This document shows positions 1 through 7,782 of a stretch of 64,000 bases of DNA, one piece after another. A program made the position numbers and the translations under genes. This DNA comes from Isosphaeraceae bacterium EP7 (GTDB lineage: Bacteria > Planctomycetota > Planctomycetia > Isosphaerales > Isosphaeraceae). The DNA lies in NCBI GenBank assembly GCA_038400315.1, contig CP151667.1, positions 2,925,174 to 2,989,173 on the forward strand, in the 5' to 3' direction. Below the pieces are notes generated by a model. It was not told the DNA's origin and made no database searches. It saw nothing but the letters and a program-made list of their open reading frames with translations. Positions within the stretch are counted from its first letter, which is position 1, and each line of letters starts with the position of its first letter.

Positions 1-843
1 CGTTGGCGTGTCCATCACGTGGCGCCGGTCCCTTCGTTGCACCGCCTCAGGTTCGGCGATGTTCTCGGAGAGGGGCGACAGCAACTCATCGTCGCCCCAC
101 TGCAGGGCCGCGGCGTCAAGGAGCCAGACTGGGGGGCCGGGCCGGGCGTGAAGATCGAGGTGTTCCGCGTTCCGGCACGACCGGAATCGGAGCCATGGAC
201 GTCGGAGGTCGCCGACGAGGGCCTGCACACGGCGCACGGGCTCCAGGTCGTCGACTTCGACGGCGATGGCCGCGAGGAACTGCTGGTCGCCGCCTGGGAA
301 GGGGTCTTCGTCATCAGACGCGACGCGAAAGGCCACTGGTCGCGCGAGAAGGTGGGAGAAGGCGAGCAGGCGAACGGCCCCGTCAAGGGAGTGAGCGAGG
401 TGCGTCTCGGCAAGCTGGCCAGCGGCCGCAGGTTTCTCGCCACGATCGAGCCCTGGCATGGGTCGCGGTTGGTGGTCTATCACCCCAACGACGGCGGAGC
501 CTGGGAACGCCGCGTGATCGACGAGGACGTCGCGGGCGGGCACGCCTTGTGGTGCTGCGACCTAGACGGGGATGGCTCCGACGAGGTGGTCGTCGCACAG
601 AGAGACCCGAACCACGATTTGGCGACGCCTCCGAATGGCTCACGCATTCTGGTCTACGCACCGAAGGCTGACCGACGATTGCCGCTGGTATTCGAGAAGT
701 CAGTCGTGGATGACGGGGGGATCGCGGCAGAGGACCTCGTCGCTGGCGACCTCGACGCGGACGGCAGAATCGACCTCGTCGCCGGCGGCCGCGAGACGCA
801 CAATGTCCGCATCTACTGGAACCGTGGGGCGGATCGTCGATAA
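1..843 (+). CDS. FG-GAP/VCBS-repeat protein, 5' end outside window
   Basis: The reading frame is open to the left edge (W-R-V-H-H-V-A-P before the first in-window GTG at 19), so the N-terminus is missing and about 280 residues are visible. The protein carries repeated calcium-binding-like loops of the FG-GAP/VCBS type: D-F-D-G-D-G-R-E-E, D-L-D-G-D-G-S-D-E and D-L-D-A-D-G-R-I-D. Each is followed by a short hydrophobic strand, as expected for a beta-propeller. Proteins of this class are usually secreted or surface-exposed in planctomycetes. The substrate or partner cannot be told from this fragment. The C-terminus (ending N-R-G-A-D-R-R) looks complete and there is no further domain. Confidence 0.8.
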   Translation, partial: RWRVHHVAPVPSLHRLRFGDVLGEGRQQLIVAPLQGRGVKEPDWGAGPGVKIEVFRVPARPESEPWTSEVADEGLHTAHGLQVVDFDGDGREELLVAAWEGVFVIRRDAKGHWSREKVGEGEQANGPVKGVSEVRLGKLASGRRFLATIEPWHGSRLVVYHPNDGGAWERRVIDEDVAGGHALWCCDLDGDGSDEVVVAQRDPNHDLATPPNGSRILVYAPKADRRLPLVFEKSVVDDGGIAAEDLVAGDLDADGRIDLVAGGRETHNVRIYWNRGADRR

Positions 844-960
844 GCATGGATGCCCGGGATTTCGCTGCTGTCGTGGTAGCGACATCGTCTACCCGTCGAT
901 GCCGTAGGCCCCATCCTTGCTAATGTCACGCAGGAGAGATTTCAGGAGGAAAGGAATCCA

Positions 961-1464
961 GTGCAGCCGCCATCTTTTGTTGCGACTTTGAAGCTCGACG
1001 ATGAGGCGTTGGATCGGCTGAACGCACTTCGAAAGCAGTATTTCCCGCCGGCCCGCAACTTCCTCGACGCGCATGTGACTCTCTTCCACAAGCTCACTGC
1101 GGAATCGCTCACCATCCTGGAAGGGGCGGTGGCTGAGATCGCACCTCGGTCCTTCGAGGTCGAGTTGGCGAGACCCTATTCCTTGGGGCGAGGCGTGGCG
1201 ATCCGGATCGAGTCCGAATGCCTGCTCTCGATCAGGAACCAACTCGCAACCCGCCTCCACGCCGATCTGTCCGCACAGGACAGGCAACCCTACAAGCCGC
1301 ATGTGACGATCCAGAACAAGGTCACGGCGGAGGAGGCGAGCAAGAGTCTGGTCGCGATTGGCGGCGAGTGGAATCCGGGCGTTGCCCGTGTCGAAGGGAT
1401 CGACCTCTGGGAGTACCTGGGCGGCCCCTGGCAGCACCACGGACGGCTCGTCTTTCAGGTGTAA
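961..1464 (+). CDS. 2'-5' RNA ligase/2H phosphoesterase family protein
   Basis: This 167-residue protein has the two His-x-Thr signatures of the 2H phosphoesterase superfamily: H38-V-T in A-H-V-T-L-F and H114-V-T in K-P-H-V-T-I. They are about 75 residues apart, as in LigT/YjcG-like proteins. The family acts on 2',3'-cyclic or 2'-5' phosphodiester bonds in RNA or nucleotides. The exact substrate of this subgroup is not known. The GTG start is supported by an AGGAGG followed by AAAGGA upstream. The protein is cytosolic, with no signal peptide or membrane segment. The gene stands alone between an FG-GAP gene and a gene-poor stretch. Confidence 0.85.
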   Translation: MQPPSFVATLKLDDEALDRLNALRKQYFPPARNFLDAHVTLFHKLTAESLTILEGAVAEIAPRSFEVELARPYSLGRGVAIRIESECLLSIRNQLATRLHADLSAQDRQPYKPHVTIQNKVTAEEASKSLVAIGGEWNPGVARVEGIDLWEYLGGPWQHHGRLVFQV

Positions 1465-2076
1465 TGCCAGGCGTTTTTCCCCGATCGCTGCGGCAACCGC
1501 TCCGGTCAGTGTCCCGTCGATCTCGCATGAAAAGCCCCCGGCTCTCCGTGGCCGCGGGGCGAAGCGATCTGCTCGTGTTTCGCGTCGGCCGATCAGGCGT
1601 CCATCTGCGCTGCGGCCAGCGTGATCGTGGTGATCCCCGGAGCCACATCCTCGAACAGTGGATACGCCGCCGCCTTTCCCGGGGCAGGGGGCAGGTGTCC
1701 GCCCTTCCAGGAAGCCGATCTTCTTCCGCAGCCGGGCTCCGACGCCTGCATGGGCTGCCCGGCTTTGCGTGACGTGGAACAGCTTCGGACCGGCCGCCGG
1801 GCCATACTTCCCGACGTCGTTTTCGAGCCGCCTCACCGGCCCAAAGTTTGGCGCAAACACTATGTGATTCTATGGCTGGAAGGCGAAGCCCCTCGGAGCG
1901 GCGCAGCCGGAAGTCCCTTCAGGGGCTCGGCCTCGCGAAGAGCCTGGCCATCGCCCAAGCGAAACTTACGGTGTACAACCGTTGACTTTCTGCCGATGAA
2001 TGGTTTCAATCCCCGATTCCGGGATCGCTTCGAGTCGATCACGGCAACCAGTCTTGGTCACAGGCGGGAGAAACCC
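1465..2076. other. gene-poor region, no supported gene
   Basis: About 610 bp lie between the 2H phosphoesterase and the DinB-like gene. Open frames cross it on both strands, but none has a convincing start, domain or codon pattern. The upstream extension of the DinB frame back to 1621 is low-complexity and unlike the family. It may hold remnants of an older gene. Confidence 0.5.
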
Positions 2077-2577
2077 ATGTCCTACGCCGACAACCTGCTT
2101 CCCGAGTTCGATCACGAGATGGCGAACACCCGCAAGGTGCTCGAGCGCGTTCCCGACGACAAGCTCGACTGGCAGCCCCATCCGAAGTCCCACACGATCG
2201 GCTGGAACGCCAATCACCTGACGAACATCCCCGACTGGCTCGTGCACGCGCTGGCAACAACTGAGCTGGATATCGCCCCCGTTGGAGGCGAGGCTTACGT
2301 CACTCCCCAGGCCGCCAGCCGTCGCGAGATTCTCGAGTCGTTCGACCGGAACGTTGCGGCCGCGAGGGAAGGGATTGGTCGGGCCGACGAGGAGCACATG
2401 GCCCAACCGTGGACGCTCTTGCACGCGGGCAATACGGTCTTCACGATGACCAGGTCGGCCGTGCTCCGGCAAATCATCATCAACCACATGATCCACCACC
2501 GCGCGATCCTCTGCGTCTACCTCCGGCTGAACGACATCCCGGTCCCGGGGATGTATGGCCCGTCGGGAGACGAGTGA
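2077..2577 (+). CDS. DinB-family protein
   Basis: This 166-residue four-helix-bundle protein belongs to the DinB/YfiT-like superfamily. The N-terminal pattern (Y-A-D-N-L-L-P-E-F-D-H-E, then L-E-R-V-P-D-D-K-L-D-W-Q-P-H-P-K-S) is characteristic. Histidines expected to bind metal are visible in W-N-A-N-H-L and in the C-terminal N-H-M-I-H-H-R. Some family members are thiol-dependent transferases, but the function of most, including this one, is unknown. ATG 2077 was chosen because GGGAG sits about 7 bases upstream and the family begins here. The frame is open further upstream but codes for nothing recognisable there. Confidence 0.88.
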   Translation: MSYADNLLPEFDHEMANTRKVLERVPDDKLDWQPHPKSHTIGWNANHLTNIPDWLVHALATTELDIAPVGGEAYVTPQAASRREILESFDRNVAAAREGIGRADEEHMAQPWTLLHAGNTVFTMTRSAVLRQIIINHMIHHRAILCVYLRLNDIPVPGMYGPSGDE

Positions 2578-2744
2578 GCCAATTCGGCGATTCTGAGGGA
2601 TCATCGACAGGGCTAGTCAGGGCCTGCGAACGGGTGTGGCTCGGGTGGCCGCCCGAGGGGTTCGGGTGCGACTGAGGCTCCTCTGATCCCCTGTGCCCGA
2701 ATCTCTCAAACAGTGACGCTTGACGTTTCTTCGGAGAACCTAAA

Positions 2745-3389
2745 ATGCCTAAAGTCGTGGTTCGCGCCTTTGCCTGTTCCCTGGATGGTTTCGGAGCCGG
2801 CCTCCATCAAAGCCAGTCCGAACCTTTCGGCAAGAACGCCTTCCAGATCATGAACTGGTTCAAGTCCACCCAAACCTTCAAGTCCATGGTCGGCGGCGAA
2901 GGTGGCACCACGGGTCTGGACGACAGCTACGCGGCCAAGGCCTTCGAGGGCGTGGGCGCCTCCATCATGGGCCGCAACATGTTCAGCCCCCTTCGCGGCC
3001 CCTGGGCCGATGAGGACTGGAAGGGCTGGTGGGGCGACAACCCTCCCTTCAAGCACCCGGTCTTCGTGCAGACGCACCATCCCCGGCCCATGCTGGAGTT
3101 CGGGAACGGCACCTCCTTCCACTTCGTCGACGGCTCGCCGGAACAGGTCCTGGAGCAAGCCCAGGCCGCGGCCGGCGGCAAGGACGTCAAGGTCAACGGC
3201 GGCGTCTCCACGGTCCGGGCCTTCTGGAAAGCGGGGCTCCTCGACGAACTGCACCTGGTCATGGCGCCAGTTTTCGTGGGGGAAGGCGAGCGGCTCCTGG
3301 GCGGGCTGGGGGCGGAGGAGGACTACCAGGTAGCCGGCTTCGAGGCTTCCGAAGCGGCCGTGCATTACAGGATCGTCAGGAGACGCTAG
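2745..3389 (+). CDS. RibD C-terminal/dihydrofolate reductase-like protein
   Basis: A 214-residue protein of the RibD_C/DHFR-like fold, which usually binds NADPH. Family features are the opening beta strand ending in A-C-S-L-D-G-F, the G-A-S-I-M-G-R-N-M-F segment (residues about 70-80), the K-D-V-K-V-N-G-G-V-S-T segment that would hold the cofactor phosphates, and the D-E-L-H-L-V-M-A-P-V-F-V-G-E-G-E-R-L-L strand near the C-terminus. It is a stand-alone small reductase, not a riboflavin biosynthesis enzyme, since there is no deaminase domain and no rib genes nearby. The substrate is unknown. The start is ATG 2745 with GGAG about 10 bases upstream. Confidence 0.87.
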   Translation: MPKVVVRAFACSLDGFGAGLHQSQSEPFGKNAFQIMNWFKSTQTFKSMVGGEGGTTGLDDSYAAKAFEGVGASIMGRNMFSPLRGPWADEDWKGWWGDNPPFKHPVFVQTHHPRPMLEFGNGTSFHFVDGSPEQVLEQAQAAAGGKDVKVNGGVSTVRAFWKAGLLDELHLVMAPVFVGEGERLLGGLGAEEDYQVAGFEASEAAVHYRIVRRR

Positions 3390-3431
3390 CGTTCATGGGA
3401 GGCATCTCGGGCAAACGAGGAAGGGGAGAAT

Positions 3432-3881
3432 ATGACGATTCAACGAATGGACAACATTCTCATCGTTGTCGACGATCTCGAAGCCGTTAAGGGGTTCTTC
3501 ATCGAGTTGGGCCTCAAGCTCGAGGGCGAGACCACGGTCGAAGGACCATCAGTCGGGAGCCTGATCGGGCTCAAAGATGTCCGGGCCACCCTCGCGATGA
3601 TGCGAACCCCCGATGGGCAGGGCATTGAGCTGGACAAGTTCCACACGCCCGACGCGATCAGGTTTGGGCCAGTGGACGCGCCGGTCAACACGCTGGGCTT
3701 CCGTCGCGTCATGTTCGCTGTCGATGGCATTGACTCTCTCGTTGCGCGCATGCTCGCCCACGGGGCCGAGCTTATCGGCGAAATGCGGTACGGGGACACG
3801 TACCGGCTAGCCTACATCCGCGGGCCCGAGGGCATCATTGTCGGGCTTGCCGAGCAGCTAAGTGGTTCATCCGGCAGGTGA
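3432..3881 (+). CDS. VOC-fold (glyoxalase/bleomycin-resistance) protein with IS-altered C-terminus
   Basis: A 149-residue vicinal-oxygen-chelate protein of two beta-alpha-beta-beta-beta modules. The first begins D-N-I-L-I-V-V-D-D-L-E-A and the second N-T-L-G-F-R-R-V-M-F-A-V-D-G-I. It ends with the family pattern R-G-P-E-G-I-I-V-G-L-A-E-Q-L. AGGAAGGGGAG precedes the ATG. The last seven codons after A-E-Q-L (S-G-S-S-G-R and the stop) lie in the left inverted repeat of the IS630 element, so the native C-terminus was replaced. The fold appears complete and the gene is probably still functional. The substrate cannot be assigned from the fold. Confidence 0.85.
   Translation: MTIQRMDNILIVVDDLEAVKGFFIELGLKLEGETTVEGPSVGSLIGLKDVRATLAMMRTPDGQGIELDKFHTPDAIRFGPVDAPVNTLGFRRVMFAVDGIDSLVARMLAHGAELIGEMRYGDTYRLAYIRGPEGIIVGLAEQLSGSSGR
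3858..3876 (+). repeat. IS630 left terminal inverted repeat
   Basis: Nineteen bases matching the right end in 18 positions. The repeat includes the presumed TA target dinucleotide. The stop codon of the upstream VOC frame (3879-3881) falls three bases after it. Confidence 0.88.
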
Positions 3882-3920
3882 TTTGCAGGTGGATGGAGGT
3901 ATCTCTCAGGAGACCTCACC

Positions 3921-5068
3921 ATGGCCGCCCGAGTCCTTCTCCGCCCCATGACGCCCGAGGAGCGGCGGGCCATCGCCGAGTTGCTCCACTCGCGCACCGC
4001 CCCGGTCCGCCTGGTCGAGCGAGCCCGCATCGTCCAGGAGGCCGCCGACGGCCGATCGGCCCCCACCATCGCTGCGGCCCTCGGCTGCTCGCGGCCGACC
4101 GCCTATGCCTGGATCCGTCGCTTCAACGAACTGGGCATGGCCGGCCTTCAGGAGCGGCCCCGCGCCGGCCGACCGCCGACCTACACCGTCGAGCAGCGGG
4201 CCGAGGTCGTGGCCGTCGCGCTGACCGCACCAAAGGATCTGGGCCTGCCCTTCGGCTGCTGGACGCTCGACCGGTTGGAGGCCTACCTCGGCGAGCGGAA
4301 AGGCATCCCAATGAAACGGAGCCGGATCGACGAGATCCTCGCGGAGGAGGGCCTCCGCTGGAGCTCGCAGGAGACGTGGTTCGGCGAGCGGGTGGATCCC
4401 GAATTCGCCGAAAAAAGGGGGAGATCGCCACGCTCGATACGACGCCTCGGGGCGGCTCGGTCGTGGTCTGCCTCGACGAGATGGGCCCCGAGAGCGCCAG
4501 AGGTTTCCGCGGCCAACGGCCCATCCGCACTAAGCCGAGGGCCGATGCCGAAGGACGCCAGCCCGCCGGCCGCGCTCGCCAAGAGGCCGACTACGGGCGG
4601 CGCGGCAAGGGCGACATCTTCGGCGCCTTCCGCCCGGCCACCGGCGAGGCGTTGACGCATCCCTTCGCGAGCCGGTCCGCGGCGAACTGGGTCGAGTTCC
4701 TCGGCCAGGTCGAGGCGTGAGTCCCGGCGGGCATCGAAAGGGTCTACGCCATCCTCGACAACCTGAGCGCCCACCGCGCCACCGACGTGCTGCGGTTCAG
4801 CCTGGCCCATCCTCGGTGGGAGTTCGTCTTCCAGCTGGTCTACGTGGCCTACCTGAACCTGATCGATCCGTGGTGGAAGGTGCTGCGGAGCCTGGCGTTG
4901 AAGGGCCGCCGGTTCGAGACCTGCGAGGAGATCTGCCAGGCGGTCGAACGAGCCACGTCGTACTGGAACGCGCACCGTCACCCCTTCTTCTGGGGTCGTC
5001 GCCGCCATCGACCTCGGCGAACGCTGGGAGTCGCCGCCGTGCCCGGTGTCAGGACACTTGCCGAATGA
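3921..5068 (+). pseudogene. IS630-family transposase, frameshifted and with an in-frame TGA
   Basis: The N-terminal part (3921 to about 4415) is a helix-turn-helix domain of the IS630 type: A-A-A-L-G-C-S-R-P-T-A-Y-A-W-I-R-R-F, then L-Q-E-R-P-R-A-G-R-P-P. The catalytic part continues in the -1 frame after a run of six A and five G near 4410-4421. It carries V-V-C-L-D-E-M-G-P-E (first catalytic Asp), A-I-L-D-N-L-S-A-H-R-A (second) and N-L-I-D-P-W-W-K-V (third acidic residue, Asp where Glu is usual). The A6G5 run could allow programmed -1 slippage, which is known in this family. However, a TGA at 4718-4720 also interrupts the catalytic frame between V-E-A and V-P-A-G, so this copy cannot make full-length protein. 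The start is ATG 3921 with AGGAG upstream. Confidence 0.88.
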
Positions 5069-5077
5069 ACCACTTAG
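5059..5077 (-). repeat. IS630 right terminal inverted repeat
   Basis: Reverse complement of the left repeat with a single mismatch. It contains the stop codon of the transposase reading frame (5066-5068). Confidence 0.88.
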
Positions 5078-5090
5078 GACACCACCGATT

Positions 5091-5120
5091 TTGTGATTTT
5101 GTCAAAATTGCTGATATACT
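5091..5120 (+). promoter_or_regulatory. sigma-70-type promoter for the alpha/beta hydrolase gene
   Basis: TTGTGA (5091-5096) and TATACT (5115-5120) are separated by 18 bases in an A/T-rich stretch unlike its surroundings. The start codon is about 95 bases downstream. It begins 14 bases after the IS630 right end, so the insertion left this promoter intact. No experimental support. Confidence 0.5.
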
Positions 5121-5214
5121 GTACTCAGCCAAACCTCACGGGCAGCGGAACTTGGCGTCTGCGGTACGACCGCATTCTTCCGCCTTCAGCGAGCGCCATG
5201 ACCTGAGGTGGATC

Positions 5215-6045
5215 ATGAGTTACTCGGCAGGACACTCGGATCAGCACGCTGTGAGCGGGAGCGACCGGCTCCTCTTATTGGGTCGTGGTGACAAACCGGT
5301 GGTGTTCCTTCACGGTCTCTTCGGAACGCCCGAACATTGGCGTTCCGTCATGGGAGCGATGGCCGACGACTACCGCCTGGTCGCACTGCAACTCCCCCTG
5401 GACAGGCGTCCGGACCGGCGGTCTGAAGGCATCAAGTCCCTGGATGACCTGATCGACTTCGTCGCCCGGACGATCTTCTCGCTCGACCTTCCCCCAGTCG
5501 TCATGTGCGGGAATTCGCTGGGCGGGCTCGTTTCGATCGAGATGTGCCTCCGATACCCGGAGCGAGTGGCGGGGCTCGTGCTCGCCGGCAGCGCCGGGAT
5601 CTTCGAGCGCAGCCTGACCAGCGGCGAACGGCCGAAGCCGTCGCGCGAGTTCGTGCGCTCGATCGCGGTGGACATCTTCGCCGACGAGGCCCTGATCACC
5701 GACGAGATGGTGGAAGACTGGTATCAGTCCGTCCTGGATCGCGACTATGTGCGCTTCCTATTGCGCATCTCGCGAGCCACCCGCGACTGGCGAGTCGGGG
5801 ATGACTTGCGGCGGTTGGATCTCCCCACGCTGATCGTCTGGGGGCGCGACGACAAGGTCACGCCGCCGGCCGTCGCCGAGGAGTTTAAGAGCAAGATCGC
5901 CAACTCTCGCCTCGAATTTATCGAGGCGTGCGGTCACGCGCCTTCCCTGGAGCAACCCGTCATCTTCACGGAGATGCTGCGGCGGTTCCTGCCGGACTGC
6001 TTTGCCCCTCACCCCATCATGTCGATCGGCGCGGCGATGGTGTAG
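5215..6045 (+). CDS. alpha/beta-hydrolase fold protein
   Basis: A 276-residue serine hydrolase. The oxyanion region is V-V-F-L-H-G-L-F-G (residues 29-37). The nucleophile elbow is G-N-S101-L-G-G. The acid is in V-W-G-R-D-D-K-V-T-P-P and the catalytic His in A-C-G-H-A-P-S-L-E-Q-P. The lid segment holds F-V-R-S-I-A-V-D-I-F-A-D-E. There is no signal peptide, so it is presumably cytosolic. The substrate is unknown; this subclass includes esterases, C-C hydrolases and haloperoxidase-like enzymes. ATG 5215 is preferred because the frame upstream runs back through the IS without coding pattern. The 3' end overlaps the convergent beta-lactamase-like gene by 29 bases. Confidence 0.86.
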   Translation: MSYSAGHSDQHAVSGSDRLLLLGRGDKPVVFLHGLFGTPEHWRSVMGAMADDYRLVALQLPLDRRPDRRSEGIKSLDDLIDFVARTIFSLDLPPVVMCGNSLGGLVSIEMCLRYPERVAGLVLAGSAGIFERSLTSGERPKPSREFVRSIAVDIFADEALITDEMVEDWYQSVLDRDYVRFLLRISRATRDWRVGDDLRRLDLPTLIVWGRDDKVTPPAVAEEFKSKIANSRLEFIEACGHAPSLEQPVIFTEMLRRFLPDCFAPHPIMSIGAAMV

Positions 6046-7429
6046 AGGCCGACGACGGCCGACCCGGTTGGGGGGGACGCTCGCGCCCTCTCAACCCAGC
6101 CAAAGATTCGTAGCAGGCGTCTCGGACGGCCTTCTCGCGAGGATCGTCGAACAGCTGGAAACCCATCTCGTTGGTGACATAGGCCAGGCCAAGCCCTTCG
6201 TCCGGGTCGCCCATCCCGAAACATCCTCCCGCTCCGGGGCAACCGAAGGCATTCGAGGAGGCCCCGAACGGCATATGCCGACTGGGGCGCGAGAAGCCCA
6301 TGTGGTAGCGGGTGTCGATCTTGAGGATCGCGTCCTGCGTCCCCTTTCGGGGCTCTCTCGCGGGGGCGACCAGCTCTCGGAACGTCTCCTGCGTGAGGCC
6401 GAGTTCGCGTCCGCCGCTTGCGAGCGCCTCGTAGATCTTCGCGACCGCCCGGGCCTGTCCGATCCCGTTGGCGGACGGGATTTCCACGCGGCGAAGCACG
6501 GGATCGCCGACGCTGGCCGGGTTGTCGATCCCCAGGCAGCGAACCGATTTCGACACGAGCGACTGCGGCCACATCCCCGAAAGGATCATTTTGGGCGGCA
6601 GCTTGCTGATGTTTCCAAGGAGCGCGATGCGTCGATACCCCTTGACCGTCGCCACACGGTCATCGGGGACGCTCGATGGCAATCCGATGTGGAACTCGAC
6701 ATTCAGCGGCCGCGCGATCTCGTCGCGGAAGAATGTCCCGAGACTCCGGCCTCGGGGGTCGACGCGACGAATCAGCTCGTTCTGGTACCAGCCGAGCGTG
6801 AGCGTGTGGTAGCCGTGGATCTCTCCGGGCGCCCACGCCGTCGTTTGCCTCGCCAGGATCTCCGCCATGCGGTCATGCTCGCCGATGATGTCCGCATTCA
6901 GCTGGCAATCCAGCCCCACGAGGCCGGCCTGATGGGACAGCAACTGGCGCACGGTGATCTCATTCTTCCCCGCGGCCGCGAACTCGGGCCAATACGTGGC
7001 CACCCTTTCATCCAGGTCGAACAGTCCTTGAGCATGAGCCACCGTCATCGCGGCGGCCGCCATCCCCTTGGAGGCAGAGAAGACCAGGGCGAGCGTGCCC
7101 TCCTCCCACGGATCGAGCGTGTCGGAAGCTCGGTATCCTCCCCAGAGGTCGACGACCTTGACCCCGCGATGATAGATCGCGCACGCCGCACCCCGTTCGC
7201 CCCGCTCCCGGAAATTCCGCTCGAATTCCCGGAGGACCGGCTGGAACTCGGGGGCCGCAAACCCCTCGACGGGGATTCCGTCCACGAGGCGGACGCGTCC
7301 AGTGTTAATGCTCATGTGAGGATGCTTAGAATTAGTCGGTGGCGCGTCGCCCCCGCCGGCCCCGGACAGCAGCAGGGTCGCGGCCGAGCCACCCATGGCG
7401 AGGGCCTGTCTCCGAGTGATCCGCGGCAT
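6017..7429 (-). CDS. exported class C beta-lactamase-like serine hydrolase
   Basis: A 470-residue protein with a twin-arginine-like leader (R-I-T-R-R-Q-A-L-A-M-G-G, then a hydrophobic stretch). It has the S118-A-S-K121 motif of the beta-lactamase/DD-peptidase fold and the H-G-Y-H-T-L-T-L-G-W-Y segment where the second catalytic motif lies. The glycine-rich G-C-P-G-A-G-G-C-F-G-M-G near the C-terminus stands in place of the HxG/KTG motif. Members are mostly esterases or peptidases, not true antibiotic-resistance enzymes, and this cannot be decided here. The C-terminal 35 residues are low-complexity and extend into the neighbouring hydrolase gene, so the true stop may once have been earlier. Confidence 0.82.
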   Translation of the reverse strand: MPRITRRQALAMGGSAATLLLSGAGGGDAPPTNSKHPHMSINTGRVRLVDGIPVEGFAAPEFQPVLREFERNFRERGERGAACAIYHRGVKVVDLWGGYRASDTLDPWEEGTLALVFSASKGMAAAAMTVAHAQGLFDLDERVATYWPEFAAAGKNEITVRQLLSHQAGLVGLDCQLNADIIGEHDRMAEILARQTTAWAPGEIHGYHTLTLGWYQNELIRRVDPRGRSLGTFFRDEIARPLNVEFHIGLPSSVPDDRVATVKGYRRIALLGNISKLPPKMILSGMWPQSLVSKSVRCLGIDNPASVGDPVLRRVEIPSANGIGQARAVAKIYEALASGGRELGLTQETFRELVAPAREPRKGTQDAILKIDTRYHMGFSRPSRHMPFGASSNAFGCPGAGGCFGMGDPDEGLGLAYVTNEMGFQLFDDPREKAVRDACYESLAGLRGRERPPQPGRPSSASTPSPRRST

Positions 7430-7782
7430 TGGGCACGCCTCCTTGCGTGACGCATCGACCGCCTCGCCCGATCGCCTTCCAGCGATGGCGACCTCGCGAG
7501 GCAGGTGCGAACTGGACTCATTCGCCGAATTGTTCAGGCCGGATCGCTCTCCCGGCCGGGAGCGAGTCGAAGCCGCGTGGGACGCGAGATCTCAAGCGAG
7601 CGTCGTTCGAGGTGTGACGTCGGGGTGGCGGTGGCTCGAAGCATGCGAGTCAGGCCGGGAGACGAGACGATGGACCTGCGAGGCGCGAGTCCGGCTTCGG
7701 AGGGCATCTCGATCGGGCAGCAGAGACGGGTCGGGATCTCGGGGATTCCACCGAGGGCCGATCCATCACGCTCGGTTGAAGA
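7430..7782. other. intergenic region, nothing recognised
   Basis: About 350 bp lie between the MMPL exporter stop and the start of the serine hydrolase, both on the minus strand. The region presumably contains the hydrolase promoter, but no clear -35/-10 pair, hairpin or reading frame could be singled out. Confidence 0.4.

Larger units (their letters stand above)
3858..5077 (+). mobile_element. IS630-family insertion sequence, inactive copy
   Basis: The element is about 1.2 kb. Its 19-bp terminal inverted repeats read CTAAGTGGTTCATCCGGCA at the left and the same with one change (T for C) when the right end is reversed. A TA dinucleotide sits at each end (3859-3860 and 5075-5076), as expected for the TA target duplication of IS630/Tc1-type elements. 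It contains one transposase gene with a frame shift and an in-frame stop. It lies between the 3' end of the VOC gene and the promoter of the next hydrolase gene. Confidence 0.9.

Noticed and set aside
889-1860. 323-codon minus-strand frame
   Set aside because: Mostly antisense to the 2H phosphoesterase gene, with no family pattern, start or signal in the remaining part.
3921-5068. Transposase as an active gene using programmed frameshifting
   Set aside because: The A6G5 run could shift frame, but the TGA at 4718-4720 would still end the protein inside the catalytic domain.
6017-7429. Serine hydrolase as an antibiotic-resistance beta-lactamase
   Set aside because: Only the S-x-x-K fold signature is present; the third motif is not a canonical K-T-G and the closest architecture is that of exported esterases.
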